Origin: Bacillota bacterium
GTDB lineage: Bacteria > Bacillota > Clostridia > Christensenellales > Christensenellaceae
Direction: 5' to 3'
DNA length: 64,000 nt
Assembly (NCBI GenBank): GCA_023408315.1
Contig: JAEYKI010000002.1
Location: forward strand, 1 to 64,000
Part shown: positions 51,984 to 60,094 of the stretch, piece after piece
Layout: each line of letters opens with the position of its first letter
Numbering within the stretch: the first letter of the stretch is position 1
Translations under genes and position numbers: made by a program
Notes under the pieces: model-generated
What the model saw: only the letters and a program-made list of their open reading frames with translations
What the model was told of the DNA's origin: nothing
The model's database searches: none

Positions 51984-52604
51984 TTAAATCTTTTTATATT
52001 TTAATTTTAGTTCTTCCGCCGCTTGACTAAGCGGAATGCTGCAAACCGGGTCTATGCTGCTGTCAAACACCAGCGCCGCGGCTTGGGCGGCAAACACGGC
52101 ATGGTATTCCTGTTCCGCCAAAAAGACGGTGCATACGGCGTCCACACTCTTTCTTTTGGAGGCGCTCCGCGCGCAGATGCATAAAAGCCCTGCCGTTTGC
52201 TCCCGGTTTATTCCCGCTTCGCCCGCAGCCTTTGCCCAGGCCAGCGCAAACGCCGCATCCCACAGGTCCAACTCGCCGCTCCCATAAACCTGTTCCATTA
52301 TGCCCGCTGTCTCGCCCTCCAGAGCGCCCATCTCCACAAGCTCCGGAACAGTAACGGCCGCCTGGGCGGCATCCGGAGAGAACAGCTTTGCCAAGTCTTC
52401 CAGCGAATATTCGTCCTTCATCTCCAAAATGGATTTTACCCGGCTGAGTATCTGCTCCCGCGGGAAGAACGTTTCCTGTCCCGTATAAGAGGACTGCTTG
52501 ATAAACCATTCCTCCGGAATCAGCCGCTCGCGCTTCCATCTGTAAAGCTGGCCGTACGATATGCCCGTTATAGCCAGCAGATCCTTTTTTGATATTAAAT
52601 TCAC
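51984..52604 (-). CDS. YhbD-like (DUF4004) regulator
   Basis: 206 residues. A MerR-like winged helix at the N-terminus (KKDLLAITGISYGQLYRWKRERLIPEEWF, about 6-34, then FPREQILSRV), a linker, and a C-terminal domain of about 100 residues rich in Ala and Leu with Cys pairs (GLLCICARSA). DUF4004/YhbD proteins are found beside bactofilin-type genes and are presumed to control them. GTGACGATAAGTG precedes the ATG; the ribosome site is weak (AGGTGACG). Confidence 0.85.
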   Translation of the reverse strand: MNLISKKDLLAITGISYGQLYRWKRERLIPEEWFIKQSSYTGQETFFPREQILSRVKSILEMKDEYSLEDLAKLFSPDAAQAAVTVPELVEMGALEGETAGIMEQVYGSGELDLWDAAFALAWAKAAGEAGINREQTAGLLCICARSASKRKSVDAVCTVFLAEQEYHAVFAAQAAALVFDSSIDPVCSIPLSQAAEELKLKYKKI

Positions 52605-52782
52605 TTATCGTCACCTCGCATCGTAACATTGTTTTATTGCGTAATTTAAATGTAACATAACATTGTTGTATTGTCAAGCATGGTTTTAATTTCTTGATTT
52701 TAAATCTGAGGCAATTAAAAAACCGGCAAACATTTATTCGTTCTGCCGGTTGCGCGCCTTTAGTATCGCTTTTTTATACCCG

Positions 52783-53289
52783 CTAAATGCTGTTGATCTC
52801 CTTCCCATTTATAAACCATTTTTGAATAGACCTGCTTTTCTCAAAGGCAATATACGCACCCAGCGTAAAATTTCTTGCGGAGTTCTGTGTGAGTTCTTTG
52901 AGGCGCAGAATATCCTGCTGCTTCAAATACACGTCCGAATCCCACCATGTTGTGCATTCCATCACCAAAAGATTATAATCGTTGCTGCCCCGCACATGTA
53001 TGACCAGATCCGGGAATGTGCCGCTTTTAAAAGAGCTTTGCGTCTTTTTTGCGTCTAGCATGCGGTTGTATTCCATGTCCAGGTTATAGCCGTTCAAAAA
53101 AGTCTCCCTGTCCATGTATTCCTGCAAATAGATGCCAAACCTGAAGATAAGCCCCTGCTCAGAAAGGTTTTCCCTGTGTACAAACGGTTTGTTTGCTATC
53201 AGGTATTGGTCGCTTTCATACAGCCGGTCCAGAGCGGATATAATGCCGTTGATTAATATTTCTTTTGGGATTTCCCTTGGTTCAAACAT
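52783..53289 (-). CDS. Hypothetical protein with nuclease-like fold
   Basis: 168 residues from the ATG at 53289, favoured by AGGTAGGGGA upstream. A helical first half (PREIPKEILINGIISAL) is followed by a strand pair FPDLVIHVR and YNLLVMECTTWW, which resembles the PD-(D/E)xK core except that the catalytic Lys is Thr. A C-terminal helix and strand follow. Many such proteins are inactive or structural. Alone between divergent and convergent genes; no family can be named. Confidence 0.55.
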   Translation of the reverse strand: MFEPREIPKEILINGIISALDRLYESDQYLIANKPFVHRENLSEQGLIFRFGIYLQEYMDRETFLNGYNLDMEYNRMLDAKKTQSSFKSGTFPDLVIHVRGSNDYNLLVMECTTWWDSDVYLKQQDILRLKELTQNSARNFTLGAYIAFEKSRSIQKWFINGKEINSI

Positions 53290-53407
53290 AATTCCCCTAC
53301 CTACCTTAAAAACGAATATAAATAAAAACATCTGGATTTTTATAAATTCGACGGAAAAAACCAAAATCCTTTAATGCCGCTTTCTTTTGCTTGTATTACG
53401 CCCCCAA

Positions 53408-54055
53408 TCAGGCGATTTCAAGAAAACCGGCTACGCTCTGCACAGAATCCGCAATAAACACGTTTTGGCCCACAGAAGACGCATCGGCAAATCCAAACCC
53501 GTACAGCACGGCAATAAAGTCTATCCCCGCGTCACGCGCGCCTTCCTCGTCAAACACGCTGTCGCCCACAAGGGCGGTGTCTCCCGGCGGATGCCCAAGT
53601 TTTTCAAGAGCCCGGCGCACCACATCTTCCTTTGTAAAAACGGCCTCCGCGTCCACTCGGCCGCAAACGGTTTCAAAGTACCGTTCAATATCCATTTGCA
53701 TGCAAATCTCCTGCAGCTTGTCTTCGATGCGTACGGACGCAACCGCCAGCCGCACGCCCGCATCTTTAAGCTTTTCAAGCAAATTGCGCATGCCTGGGTA
53801 TAAAAGAAAATCCTCAAACCTGTTGTTGTTAAAGGTACCCCGGTATATATCCACCGCACGGTCCACCAGTTCTTCTGGCGTGCCAATGTTCAAAAAGGCG
53901 TCCCTCAGCGGCGGCCCTATGAACTTGTGCAGTATGGAAGCGGACGGCAGCTTAAGGTTCAGTTCCCGGTATGTATTCTCTATGCAGGGCAGAATAATTT
54001 TAGAGCTGTCTGTAAGCGTTCCGTCAAAGTCAAATAGAATTGTATTGTATTTCAT
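53408..54055 (-). CDS. HAD-family phosphatase (phosphoglycolate phosphatase-like)
   Basis: 215 residues. HAD motif I DFDGTLTDSS (Asp nucleophile, about 9-18), a helical cap domain, motif II in RLAVASVR (Ser), motif III Lys in FTKED, and motif IV VGDSVFDEEGARDAG. The cap (LNLKLPSASILHKFIGPPLRDAF) is of the PGP/Gph/PpaX type. Probable substrates are phosphoglycolate or pyrophosphate; the sequence alone does not separate them. No operon partner. Confidence 0.88.
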   Translation of the reverse strand: MKYNTILFDFDGTLTDSSKIILPCIENTYRELNLKLPSASILHKFIGPPLRDAFLNIGTPEELVDRAVDIYRGTFNNNRFEDFLLYPGMRNLLEKLKDAGVRLAVASVRIEDKLQEICMQMDIERYFETVCGRVDAEAVFTKEDVVRRALEKLGHPPGDTALVGDSVFDEEGARDAGIDFIAVLYGFGFADASSVGQNVFIADSVQSVAGFLEIA

Positions 54056-54217
54056 AAGCCTGTTCCTTACTAAAGAATTCTTTTATTGATTATATCAAAT
54101 AAAAACAGCTAAAAACAGGCTTATTTACTTCGATTTCTTAAAAGTTTCCAAAACGGTATTTATTAATTGAAAAAAATAACGATGTATTATGTAAAGGAGA
54201 AATTCCTGCCCCGCTCG

Positions 54218-54247
54218 TTGACTTCATGTATAAAACCGCCTTATAAT
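54218..54247 (+). promoter_or_regulatory. Sigma-A promoter of the DUF308 gene
   Basis: TTGACT (54218-54223), an 18-bp spacer and TATAAT (54242-54247), about 36 bp before the start codon. Confidence 0.7.
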
Positions 54248-54283
54248 GGTATTAATGATATATGAAAAGGGGCAGTTAAAAAC

Positions 54284-54838
54284 ATGCAAAGAAAAGATTT
54301 ATTCCGTTTCTATATCAGTCTCGCTCTCGCTCTCATCGGGCTGTTTGCCATCTTCAGTCCTAAGTTTGCGATGTTTGCCGTTGTTATTATTTTAGGATTC
54401 ATCCTGCTGCTGTGGGGCGCGGTTTCCATCATCCGGTATTACAACGGGCGCCAGCATGGGTCCAGCCTGTTTGACGACACTCCCAGGCAATCCGCGCCTA
54501 TTTTGCGTATACTTCTTGCATCCCTGCTTATACTGGCGGGCATTTTGCTGCTGGTGTTCAGCGTGCCGGCCAAAGATACTTTTATTCCTGTGATCATCGG
54601 CTTCTGGGCGCTTATTGCGGGCGTGTTTTCCGTTATCAACGCAATCAAATGCTACCGGCGCCGCCATGAATACATGCTTTCCATTGTGGCGCTGATCACT
54701 TGCTTTGCCACTGCCATCGCGTTTTTTGTCCTGTCCTCGGGCGGGTTCAGTTCCCCGGCGGGCGGCGTATTCCTTTTAATATTCGGGCTGGTAACCTCCG
54801 TAGAGATTTCCATTACCAGCCGCACGCTCAGTTACTGA
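54284..54838 (+). CDS. DUF308/HdeD-like membrane protein
   Basis: 184 residues with six membrane segments in three pairs, the DUF308 pattern. Paired helices include LALIGLFAIFSPKFAMFAVV and LLILAGILLLVFSVP, with the conserved G-x-W-A-L-I-A-G-V-F motif present as IGFWALIAGVFSVINAI. E. coli HdeD helps acid resistance; the role here is unknown. AAAAGGGGC precedes the ATG. It converges on an HD-domain gene with only 2 bp between stop codons. Confidence 0.85.
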   Translation: MQRKDLFRFYISLALALIGLFAIFSPKFAMFAVVIILGFILLLWGAVSIIRYYNGRQHGSSLFDDTPRQSAPILRILLASLLILAGILLLVFSVPAKDTFIPVIIGFWALIAGVFSVINAIKCYRRRHEYMLSIVALITCFATAIAFFVLSSGGFSSPAGGVFLLIFGLVTSVEISITSRTLSY

Positions 54839-54840
54839 AA

Positions 54841-55449
54841 CTATCTTTTATCCGTAAAATGAGCCGCATACATATCCGCAATGGCGGTTGCCGCCGCAAG
54901 CGGATATTTTTCGTATGCCGCCGATTGCGCAAGCCCGCCGATGTATGAACGCGCGCTGTCGTCGTAGCCGCCCATATGCCAGCGGATGCTCACCGCTTCC
55001 TCGTCCGTAAGCCGGATGAATTTCATGGCAAGATATACGGATTTTTCGCCGTGCCCAATGGGCAGCGCGTCGTCTATTCCGTAGCTTTCTTCCTCTTCCC
55101 AACGTTTTTCTCCAGGCACCTTCACGTTCCTTACGGTCTTTTTGTAAAAGTTCACCTTGCAGACGTCGTGCAGCAGGCCCACAACAATCATAGCCTGCGG
55201 ATCCATGTTGGGGATATTTTTGGCAAAGCTGGTCAGGAGCCTGTATACGTTCAGGCTGTGCACCAAAAGCCCGCCTTCAAATACGCCGTGCGCGCGCGTG
55301 CTTGCCGGAGCGCTGAAAAAATCTGTTTCCCCCTCCAGCCACGCAATCAAATCATCTATGCCCGCACGGTCCACAGATTTTAACAGGCCTATAAATTCTT
55401 TTTTGCTCTCCGTTATTTTTTCCTCGGGCAGCGCCGGTATTGTTTTCAT
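54841..55449 (-). CDS. HD-domain phosphohydrolase-like protein
   Basis: 202 residues. His residues in GGLLVHSLNVYRLL (about 75) and the HD pair in VVGLLHDVCKVNFY (about 100) form the metal-binding core, with further His/Asp in GHGEKSV and IRWHMGGYDDS. Members hydrolyse nucleotides or cyclic dinucleotide products; the substrate is not apparent. AAAGGAGA precedes the ATG. Copy C of the palindromic repeat lies just upstream, separating it from the acyl-CoA ligase. Confidence 0.8.
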   Translation of the reverse strand: MKTIPALPEEKITESKKEFIGLLKSVDRAGIDDLIAWLEGETDFFSAPASTRAHGVFEGGLLVHSLNVYRLLTSFAKNIPNMDPQAMIVVGLLHDVCKVNFYKKTVRNVKVPGEKRWEEEESYGIDDALPIGHGEKSVYLAMKFIRLTDEEAVSIRWHMGGYDDSARSYIGGLAQSAAYEKYPLAAATAIADMYAAHFTDKR

Positions 55450-55469
55450 GCAAAATCTCCTTTTTTTCC

Positions 55470-55581
55470 TTACCCTTTTCTTTTAGAAAAAAGAGAGGGT
55501 AAGACCCAAAGAAAACCTGATGTTTCATACTTTTAAAACATGATTTTCTTTTGCGTTACTTTTTTTTCAAAAGAAAAGTAA
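55470..55581. repeat. Nested-palindrome intergenic repeat, copy C
   Basis: Left hairpin (TTACCCTTTTCTTTT.. with ..AGAGAGGGTAA, 55470-55502), a long central palindrome bounded by AAAGAAAACCTGATGTTT and AAACATGATTTTCTTT (about 55508-55551), and right hairpin (GTTACTTTTTTTTC with AAAAGAAAAGTAAT, 55554-55581). The arms differ from copy B in sequence but keep pairing. Confidence 0.7.
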
Positions 55582-55594
55582 TACATAATAAAAA

Positions 55595-57250
55595 CTATTT
55601 ATTTGCGTCTTCCGTGCGGATCTGGACACGGCGGATCTTGCCGCCCACCGTTTTGGGCAACTCGGCCACAAACTCCACAACCCTTGGGTATTTATAGGGC
55701 GCGGTCACGTTTTTCACGTGGGTCTGCAATTCTTTTTTGAGCGCTTCGCCGGGCTCGTATCCGCGTGCCAGCACCACGGTGGCTTTTACCACCTGGCCGC
55801 GCACAGCGTCGGGCACGGCGGTAACAGCGCACTCCAGCACACTTGGGTGCGTCAGCAGAGCGCTTTCCACCTCAAACGGCCCAATGCGGTAACCGGAGCA
55901 TTTGATCACATCGTCGTTCCGGCCCACAAACCAGAAGTACCCTTCCGCGTCCCGCCAGGCCATATCGCCCGTGTTGTACACGCCGTTTTTCCATACGCGT
56001 CCGGTCACTTCCGGATCCTTGTAATAGCGGCGGAACAACCCTGTGGGGTGGGCCTTGTCCGTGTTTTTGATTACAATAGAGCCTTCAATGCCGTCTTCGC
56101 AGGAATTGCCGTTCTCGTCCACAATGTCTATATCATATAGCGGCGAAGGCTTGCCGGTGGAACCGGGCTTGATGGGATACCAGCCAAAATTGGCAAGCAG
56201 CACGCTTGTCTCGGTCTGGCCAAATCCTTCCGTTACCTCCAGCCCCGTGGCTTCCTTAAACCGGTTGAACACCTCCGGGTTTAAGGGTTCGCCCGCTATG
56301 CATGCGTGGCGGATAGTAGAAAAATCGTATTTTTTAAGGTTCTCTTTAATCAAAAAACGGTAGATAGTGGGCGGCGCGCAAAAAGTGGTAAGCTTCAAAC
56401 GGTCAATTGTCTCCAGCAGTTTGACTGGTTCAAACTTTTCGGTGTCATAAGCAACCATTACCACGCCGCAAATCCACTGGCCGTATATCTTGCCCCAGGC
56501 GAACTTTGCCCATCCGGAATCGGACACCGTCAGGTGCCTGCCGCCATCCACGCAATGCTGCCAGTATTTTGCCGTTACAATGTGGCCCAGCGGGTATTCA
56601 AAATCGTGCAGCACCATTTTGGGCATGCCCGTTGTGCCCGAGGAAAAATAGATCAGCATGGTGTCGGAATTTTCAATGTCCTGCCTGCGTTCCCATTGAT
56701 CGCTGGCCCGCGTTATTTCTTTGCGCATGTCTATCCAGCCCCGGGGTATATTCTCCCCCACAGCCGCAAGTGTTTCAAGCGTCTGGCAATCCGGCCTGGC
56801 TGCTTCGATATGCCGCAATATTTCCTCGTCGTCCGCGCATACAATCATCTTGATTTCCGCAGCGCCGCACCGGTATACAATATCCTTGGGCGTCAATTGA
56901 AAGGTGGCTGGAATCACAACCGCGCCAATTTTGTGCAGGGCAAGAATGCAAATCCAAACCTCCGGCCGCTGCTTTAATATCAGCATCACCGCGTCGCCTT
57001 TTTTTACGCCGTTCTGCACAAACACATTGGCTGCCTTGTCGCTTAGCATTTTTATATCTCCAAAAGAGAAGCTCTTTTGTTCTCCGTCGTCGTTGCACCA
57101 CAGCAGAGCGGGCTTGTCCCGCCGTTCCTTTGCCCATTCGTCCATCACGTCGTACGCAAAATTAAATACCGGCGGAATATTCAGCTTGTAGTTTGCCTTA
57201 AAGTCCTCGTAGCTCTCAAACTCCGTCCGCTCTAAAAACCGTTCAATCAT
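55595..57250 (-). CDS. AMP-dependent acyl-CoA ligase (ACSM-like)
   Basis: 551 residues. ANL motifs: the P-loop MLIYFSSGTTGMPKMVLHDF (about 195-210), FGQTETSVLLANFG (about 340), the hinge YNTGDMAWRDAEGYFWFVGRNDDVIKCSG and the catalytic Lys in LPKTVGGKIRRVQIR near the end. It resembles medium-chain acyl-CoA synthetases more than acetyl-CoA synthetase. GGGAAC precedes the ATG. Fifteen bp after an XRE-cupin regulator gene that probably controls it. Confidence 0.88.
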   Translation of the reverse strand: MIERFLERTEFESYEDFKANYKLNIPPVFNFAYDVMDEWAKERRDKPALLWCNDDGEQKSFSFGDIKMLSDKAANVFVQNGVKKGDAVMLILKQRPEVWICILALHKIGAVVIPATFQLTPKDIVYRCGAAEIKMIVCADDEEILRHIEAARPDCQTLETLAAVGENIPRGWIDMRKEITRASDQWERRQDIENSDTMLIYFSSGTTGMPKMVLHDFEYPLGHIVTAKYWQHCVDGGRHLTVSDSGWAKFAWGKIYGQWICGVVMVAYDTEKFEPVKLLETIDRLKLTTFCAPPTIYRFLIKENLKKYDFSTIRHACIAGEPLNPEVFNRFKEATGLEVTEGFGQTETSVLLANFGWYPIKPGSTGKPSPLYDIDIVDENGNSCEDGIEGSIVIKNTDKAHPTGLFRRYYKDPEVTGRVWKNGVYNTGDMAWRDAEGYFWFVGRNDDVIKCSGYRIGPFEVESALLTHPSVLECAVTAVPDAVRGQVVKATVVLARGYEPGEALKKELQTHVKNVTAPYKYPRVVEFVAELPKTVGGKIRRVQIRTEDANK

Positions 57251-57264
57251 GTTCCCTTTTTCCC

Positions 57265-57813
57265 CTATTCGTTAATTACTGTCAAAAAAGTGGCGTCCCC
57301 GCCAACCGCGCGCTGTCCGTGCGGGGCCATGGGATTAAAATATATGCTGTCGCCTTCGCTCAATATAAATTCCCGTTTGCCAATGATCACCTTCACAGTG
57401 CCCGCGAGTACATAGTTGAATTCCTGCCCAGCGTGGGTAACCAGCTCGTTTCCGTTCTTTTGGGGCGATACGTGCACAATCATGGGTTCCATGTCCCTGT
57501 TCTTAAAGTTAAAAGCAAGGGAAGAAAAATCGTACCCCTCATACCGCTCTACTCTTACGCCTTTTCCCCTGCGCACCAGCGTGTATTCGTCCATTCGCGG
57601 CGAGTCTCCTGTAAGCAAAACCGTGGGGTCCACCCCCAGATCTGCCGCGATGCCGTACAAAACGCCGATTGGGATATCCGTTTCACCGTTTTCGTATCCG
57701 GTGTAAACCGCAATGCTAACTCCCAGCTTGCCCGCAAGTTCTTCCGCCGGAACCTCCAATATCTCGCGCAGTTCCTTGATCCTTTGCGCAATTTGCCTGA
57801 CTTGTGGATTCAT
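57265..57813 (-). CDS. XRE-family regulator with cupin domain
   Basis: 182 residues. A helix-turn-helix of the Cro/CI type (about 8-65: IKELREILEVPAEELAGKLG, AVYTGYENGETDIPIG), then a cupin beta-barrel (about 100-182) with HAGQEFNYVLAGTVKVIIG and EGDSIYFNPMAPHGQRAVG. The cupin probably binds a small ligand, for example an acyl or carboxylate substrate of the adjacent ligase. First gene of a two-gene operon. Confidence 0.88.
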   Translation of the reverse strand: MNPQVRQIAQRIKELREILEVPAEELAGKLGVSIAVYTGYENGETDIPIGVLYGIAADLGVDPTVLLTGDSPRMDEYTLVRRGKGVRVERYEGYDFSSLAFNFKNRDMEPMIVHVSPQKNGNELVTHAGQEFNYVLAGTVKVIIGKREFILSEGDSIYFNPMAPHGQRAVGGDATFLTVINE

Positions 57814-57836
57814 ATTTTATTTCCTTTCCTGTTTTT

Positions 57837-57928
57837 TCAAACCTCTTAAAAAAAAGGGTTTGACTAAAAGAAAACAATGTTTACGTAAATGGGTTTTCTT
57901 TTTGGTTCATTTTTTTAAAGAAAAAATG
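57837..57928. repeat. Nested-palindrome intergenic repeat, copy D
   Basis: Left hairpin (CAAACCT.. with ..GGGTTTG), centre bounded by AAAGAAAACAATGTTTAC and GTAAATGGGTTTTCTTT, and a weak right hairpin (CATTTTTTTA with AAGAAAAAATG). Located in the promoter region shared by the XRE-cupin gene and the flavoprotein gene, so here it may influence initiation. Confidence 0.65.
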
Positions 57929-58022
57929 CGATTGTTTGATTATAACATATTTTCTGTGCATTGATAAGTTTAAATGCTGATAGTACAATTAAAGAAAAAA
58001 GGTTGAAAGAGGGTTGAGAATT

Positions 58023-59930
58023 ATGATGCTTTTGGAACCGGCGACTATTGGAAACCGCAAGCTTAAAAACCGGATGATACTTCCTCCCATGGAAACGCGC
58101 CTGAACACCGTGCACGGCGACGTTACAACCGAACTGATTGAATATTACGCGGCCCGCGCGCGCGGCGGCGTGGCGGCGATTATAGTTGAAAATACGTTTG
58201 TGGACGAGAAGGAAAGCCGCTCCTCCCTTGTTTCCTCCGGATTGTATTCAGACCACCTGATTCGCGGCAAAAACCTGCTGGCGGAAGCCATCCAGGAGCA
58301 CAATTGCCTGGCTATCATCCAATTATCCCACGGAGGCAGGCAGGCGAACGGCCGGGCGAACCCGCTGCAACCGGTGGCGCCATCCGAGGTAATGTGCAAA
58401 GTCACGCAGCGTATGCCCCGGGCTCTCTCCATACCGGAGATAGAGCAGATAGAAGACGCGTTTGCGGAAGCCGCATACCGCGCCATGCTGGCTGGATTTG
58501 ACGGCGTGGAGATCCACGGCGCGCACGGATACCTCATCGCGGAGTTCTTGTCACCCTATACAAACAAACGCACAGACGAATACGGCGGCAGCCCGGAGAA
58601 CCGCGCGCGGTTTGCAGCCAATACATTAAAGAAAGCACGCGCAAAAACAAACCCCGGCTTTATTATAGGCATCAGGCTTAACGGCAGCGATTTTATAGAA
58701 GGCGGAGCCACGGTGGACGACGCTTGTGCATACGTATCCATCCTGAACGACCTGGCGGATTACTTTCATGTCTCCGGCTCTATATACGAAACCGCGCCTC
58801 TGTACAACATCACGGCCATGTACATGCCGGGCGGCGCATTCCTGCCCTTTGCGGAAGCGGTCAAAAAAGTTTCCAAAAAGCCTGTTTTAGCGGTGGGCTC
58901 GCTGGATTACAAAATGGGAGAGCAGGCCCTGCAGCAGGGGCAGGCGGACATCATAGCGCTTGGCCGCCCTCTGATTGCGGATCCCGAGCTTCCCAATAAA
59001 CTGGCGCAAGGCAAACCGGAAGAAATTCGCCCCTGCTGCCGCGGGAACGAGGGCTGCATCAGCCGGTTTTACGAGGGCCGTTCCATCCGCTGCGAACTCA
59101 ATCCCGCCTGCGGCAGGGAGACTGCATACAAGATCAAAAAAACGCTGCATCCAAAACGTATAGTCATCGCGGGCGGCGGCATCGCGGGCATGGAAGCCGC
59201 GCAGGTGGCGGACAGAATGGGCCATGAAGTGATCCTTCTTGAAAAAACGGATTCACTGGGCGGCCATCTGATAGAGGGCGGCGCGCCGGATTTCAAGGAA
59301 AAAACCGCCGGCTACCTGGAGTGGCTCCGGCTTCAGATTAAAAAAAGCAATGTGGAGGTGCACATAAACACCCCCGCGACGCCCGAACTGATTAAAACCC
59401 TTGCGCCGGACGCGCTGATCGTGGCTGTGGGTTCCTGCTATGTGCAGCCGCCCATCCCCGGAATCGAACATGCCCTGCAGGCGGACAAGGTGTTGATGGA
59501 GGGAAAAACAAACGCAAACAGAGTGGTTGTGATCGGCGGTGGTCTGGTGGGTTGCGAAACCGGGCTTGTGCTGGCCGAGAAAGGCAAGCAGGTTACAATT
59601 GTGGAAATGCTGGACGCGCTTGTGCCTGGGCACGAGCCGGGCGCGCGCGCGGAACTGCTCTGGAGGCTGGATAAAGCAAAAGTAAATATCCGCGCCAACT
59701 GCAAGGTAAAAGAGATTACTGCGGGCAGCGTGCTTTGTGAAAGCGGGGATAAAATCTCTTGTGATGCGGTGGTCAACGCCACCGGCCTGAAGGCAAACAG
59801 TGCGGAGGCCGCGGCCTTAACCGGCATTGTGCCCGCTACTTACGTGATAGGCGATTGCGCAGGGGCCCGCAAGATATACAACGCCACCCACGAGGCGTGG
59901 CGTACGGTGTTTGAGATAGAAAACACCTGA
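58023..59930 (+). CDS. Old-yellow-enzyme/2,4-dienoyl-CoA-reductase-like flavoprotein
   Basis: 635 residues from the ATG at 58023; a TTG three codons earlier is possible. An FMN TIM barrel (1-330) with YHGAHGYLIAEFLSPYTNKR-type active-site segment (starts HGAHGYLIAEFLSP) and RTDEYGGSPENRARF, a 4Fe-4S region, then FAD and NAD(P) Rossmann domains (IVIAGGGIAGMEAA, VVVIGGGLVGCETG). It reduces activated double bonds in enoates or unsaturated acyl-CoAs. The Fe-S motif is odd: CCRGNEGC where the family has CxxCNEGC, so the second Cys ligand is Gly. Confidence 0.88.
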   Translation: MMLLEPATIGNRKLKNRMILPPMETRLNTVHGDVTTELIEYYAARARGGVAAIIVENTFVDEKESRSSLVSSGLYSDHLIRGKNLLAEAIQEHNCLAIIQLSHGGRQANGRANPLQPVAPSEVMCKVTQRMPRALSIPEIEQIEDAFAEAAYRAMLAGFDGVEIHGAHGYLIAEFLSPYTNKRTDEYGGSPENRARFAANTLKKARAKTNPGFIIGIRLNGSDFIEGGATVDDACAYVSILNDLADYFHVSGSIYETAPLYNITAMYMPGGAFLPFAEAVKKVSKKPVLAVGSLDYKMGEQALQQGQADIIALGRPLIADPELPNKLAQGKPEEIRPCCRGNEGCISRFYEGRSIRCELNPACGRETAYKIKKTLHPKRIVIAGGGIAGMEAAQVADRMGHEVILLEKTDSLGGHLIEGGAPDFKEKTAGYLEWLRLQIKKSNVEVHINTPATPELIKTLAPDALIVAVGSCYVQPPIPGIEHALQADKVLMEGKTNANRVVVIGGGLVGCETGLVLAEKGKQVTIVEMLDALVPGHEPGARAELLWRLDKAKVNIRANCKVKEITAGSVLCESGDKISCDAVVNATGLKANSAEAAALTGIVPATYVIGDCAGARKIYNATHEAWRTVFEIENT

Positions 59931-59937
59931 GTACGAT

Positions 59938-59988
59938 TCCATGCATTCTGCCAAAGCGGCGTTTGTCCCTTTGGAATCCCATTTGCTA
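59938..59988. repeat. GGGATTCC-type hairpin repeat, copy 1
   Basis: On the minus strand GGGATTCCAAAGGG, ACAAACG and CTTTGGC-like blocks match 62124-62155. CCAAAG and CTTTGG pair to form a small hairpin. It sits just after the flavoprotein stop. Confidence 0.45.
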
Positions 59989-59990
59989 AA

Positions 59991-60018
59991 AATGCCGTTT
60001 CAAACGAACGGCATCTTT
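59991..60018 (+). terminator. Terminator of the flavoprotein gene
   Basis: ATGCCGTT/AACGGCAT stem with a 7-nt loop followed by CTTTTAAT. Confidence 0.65.
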
Positions 60019-60056
60019 TAATATACGTAAAATTCTTGTCATCCATTATTAACTTG

Positions 60057-60085
60057 TTGACATAGTTACGGATAATTCGTACTAT
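60057..60085 (+). promoter_or_regulatory. Promoter of the DUF3810 gene with near-zero leader
   Basis: TTGACA (60057-60062), a 17-bp spacer and TACTAT (60080-60085). Transcription should start at about 60092, only some three bases before the ATG at 60095. Confidence 0.65.
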
Positions 60086-60094
60086 AAAAATATC

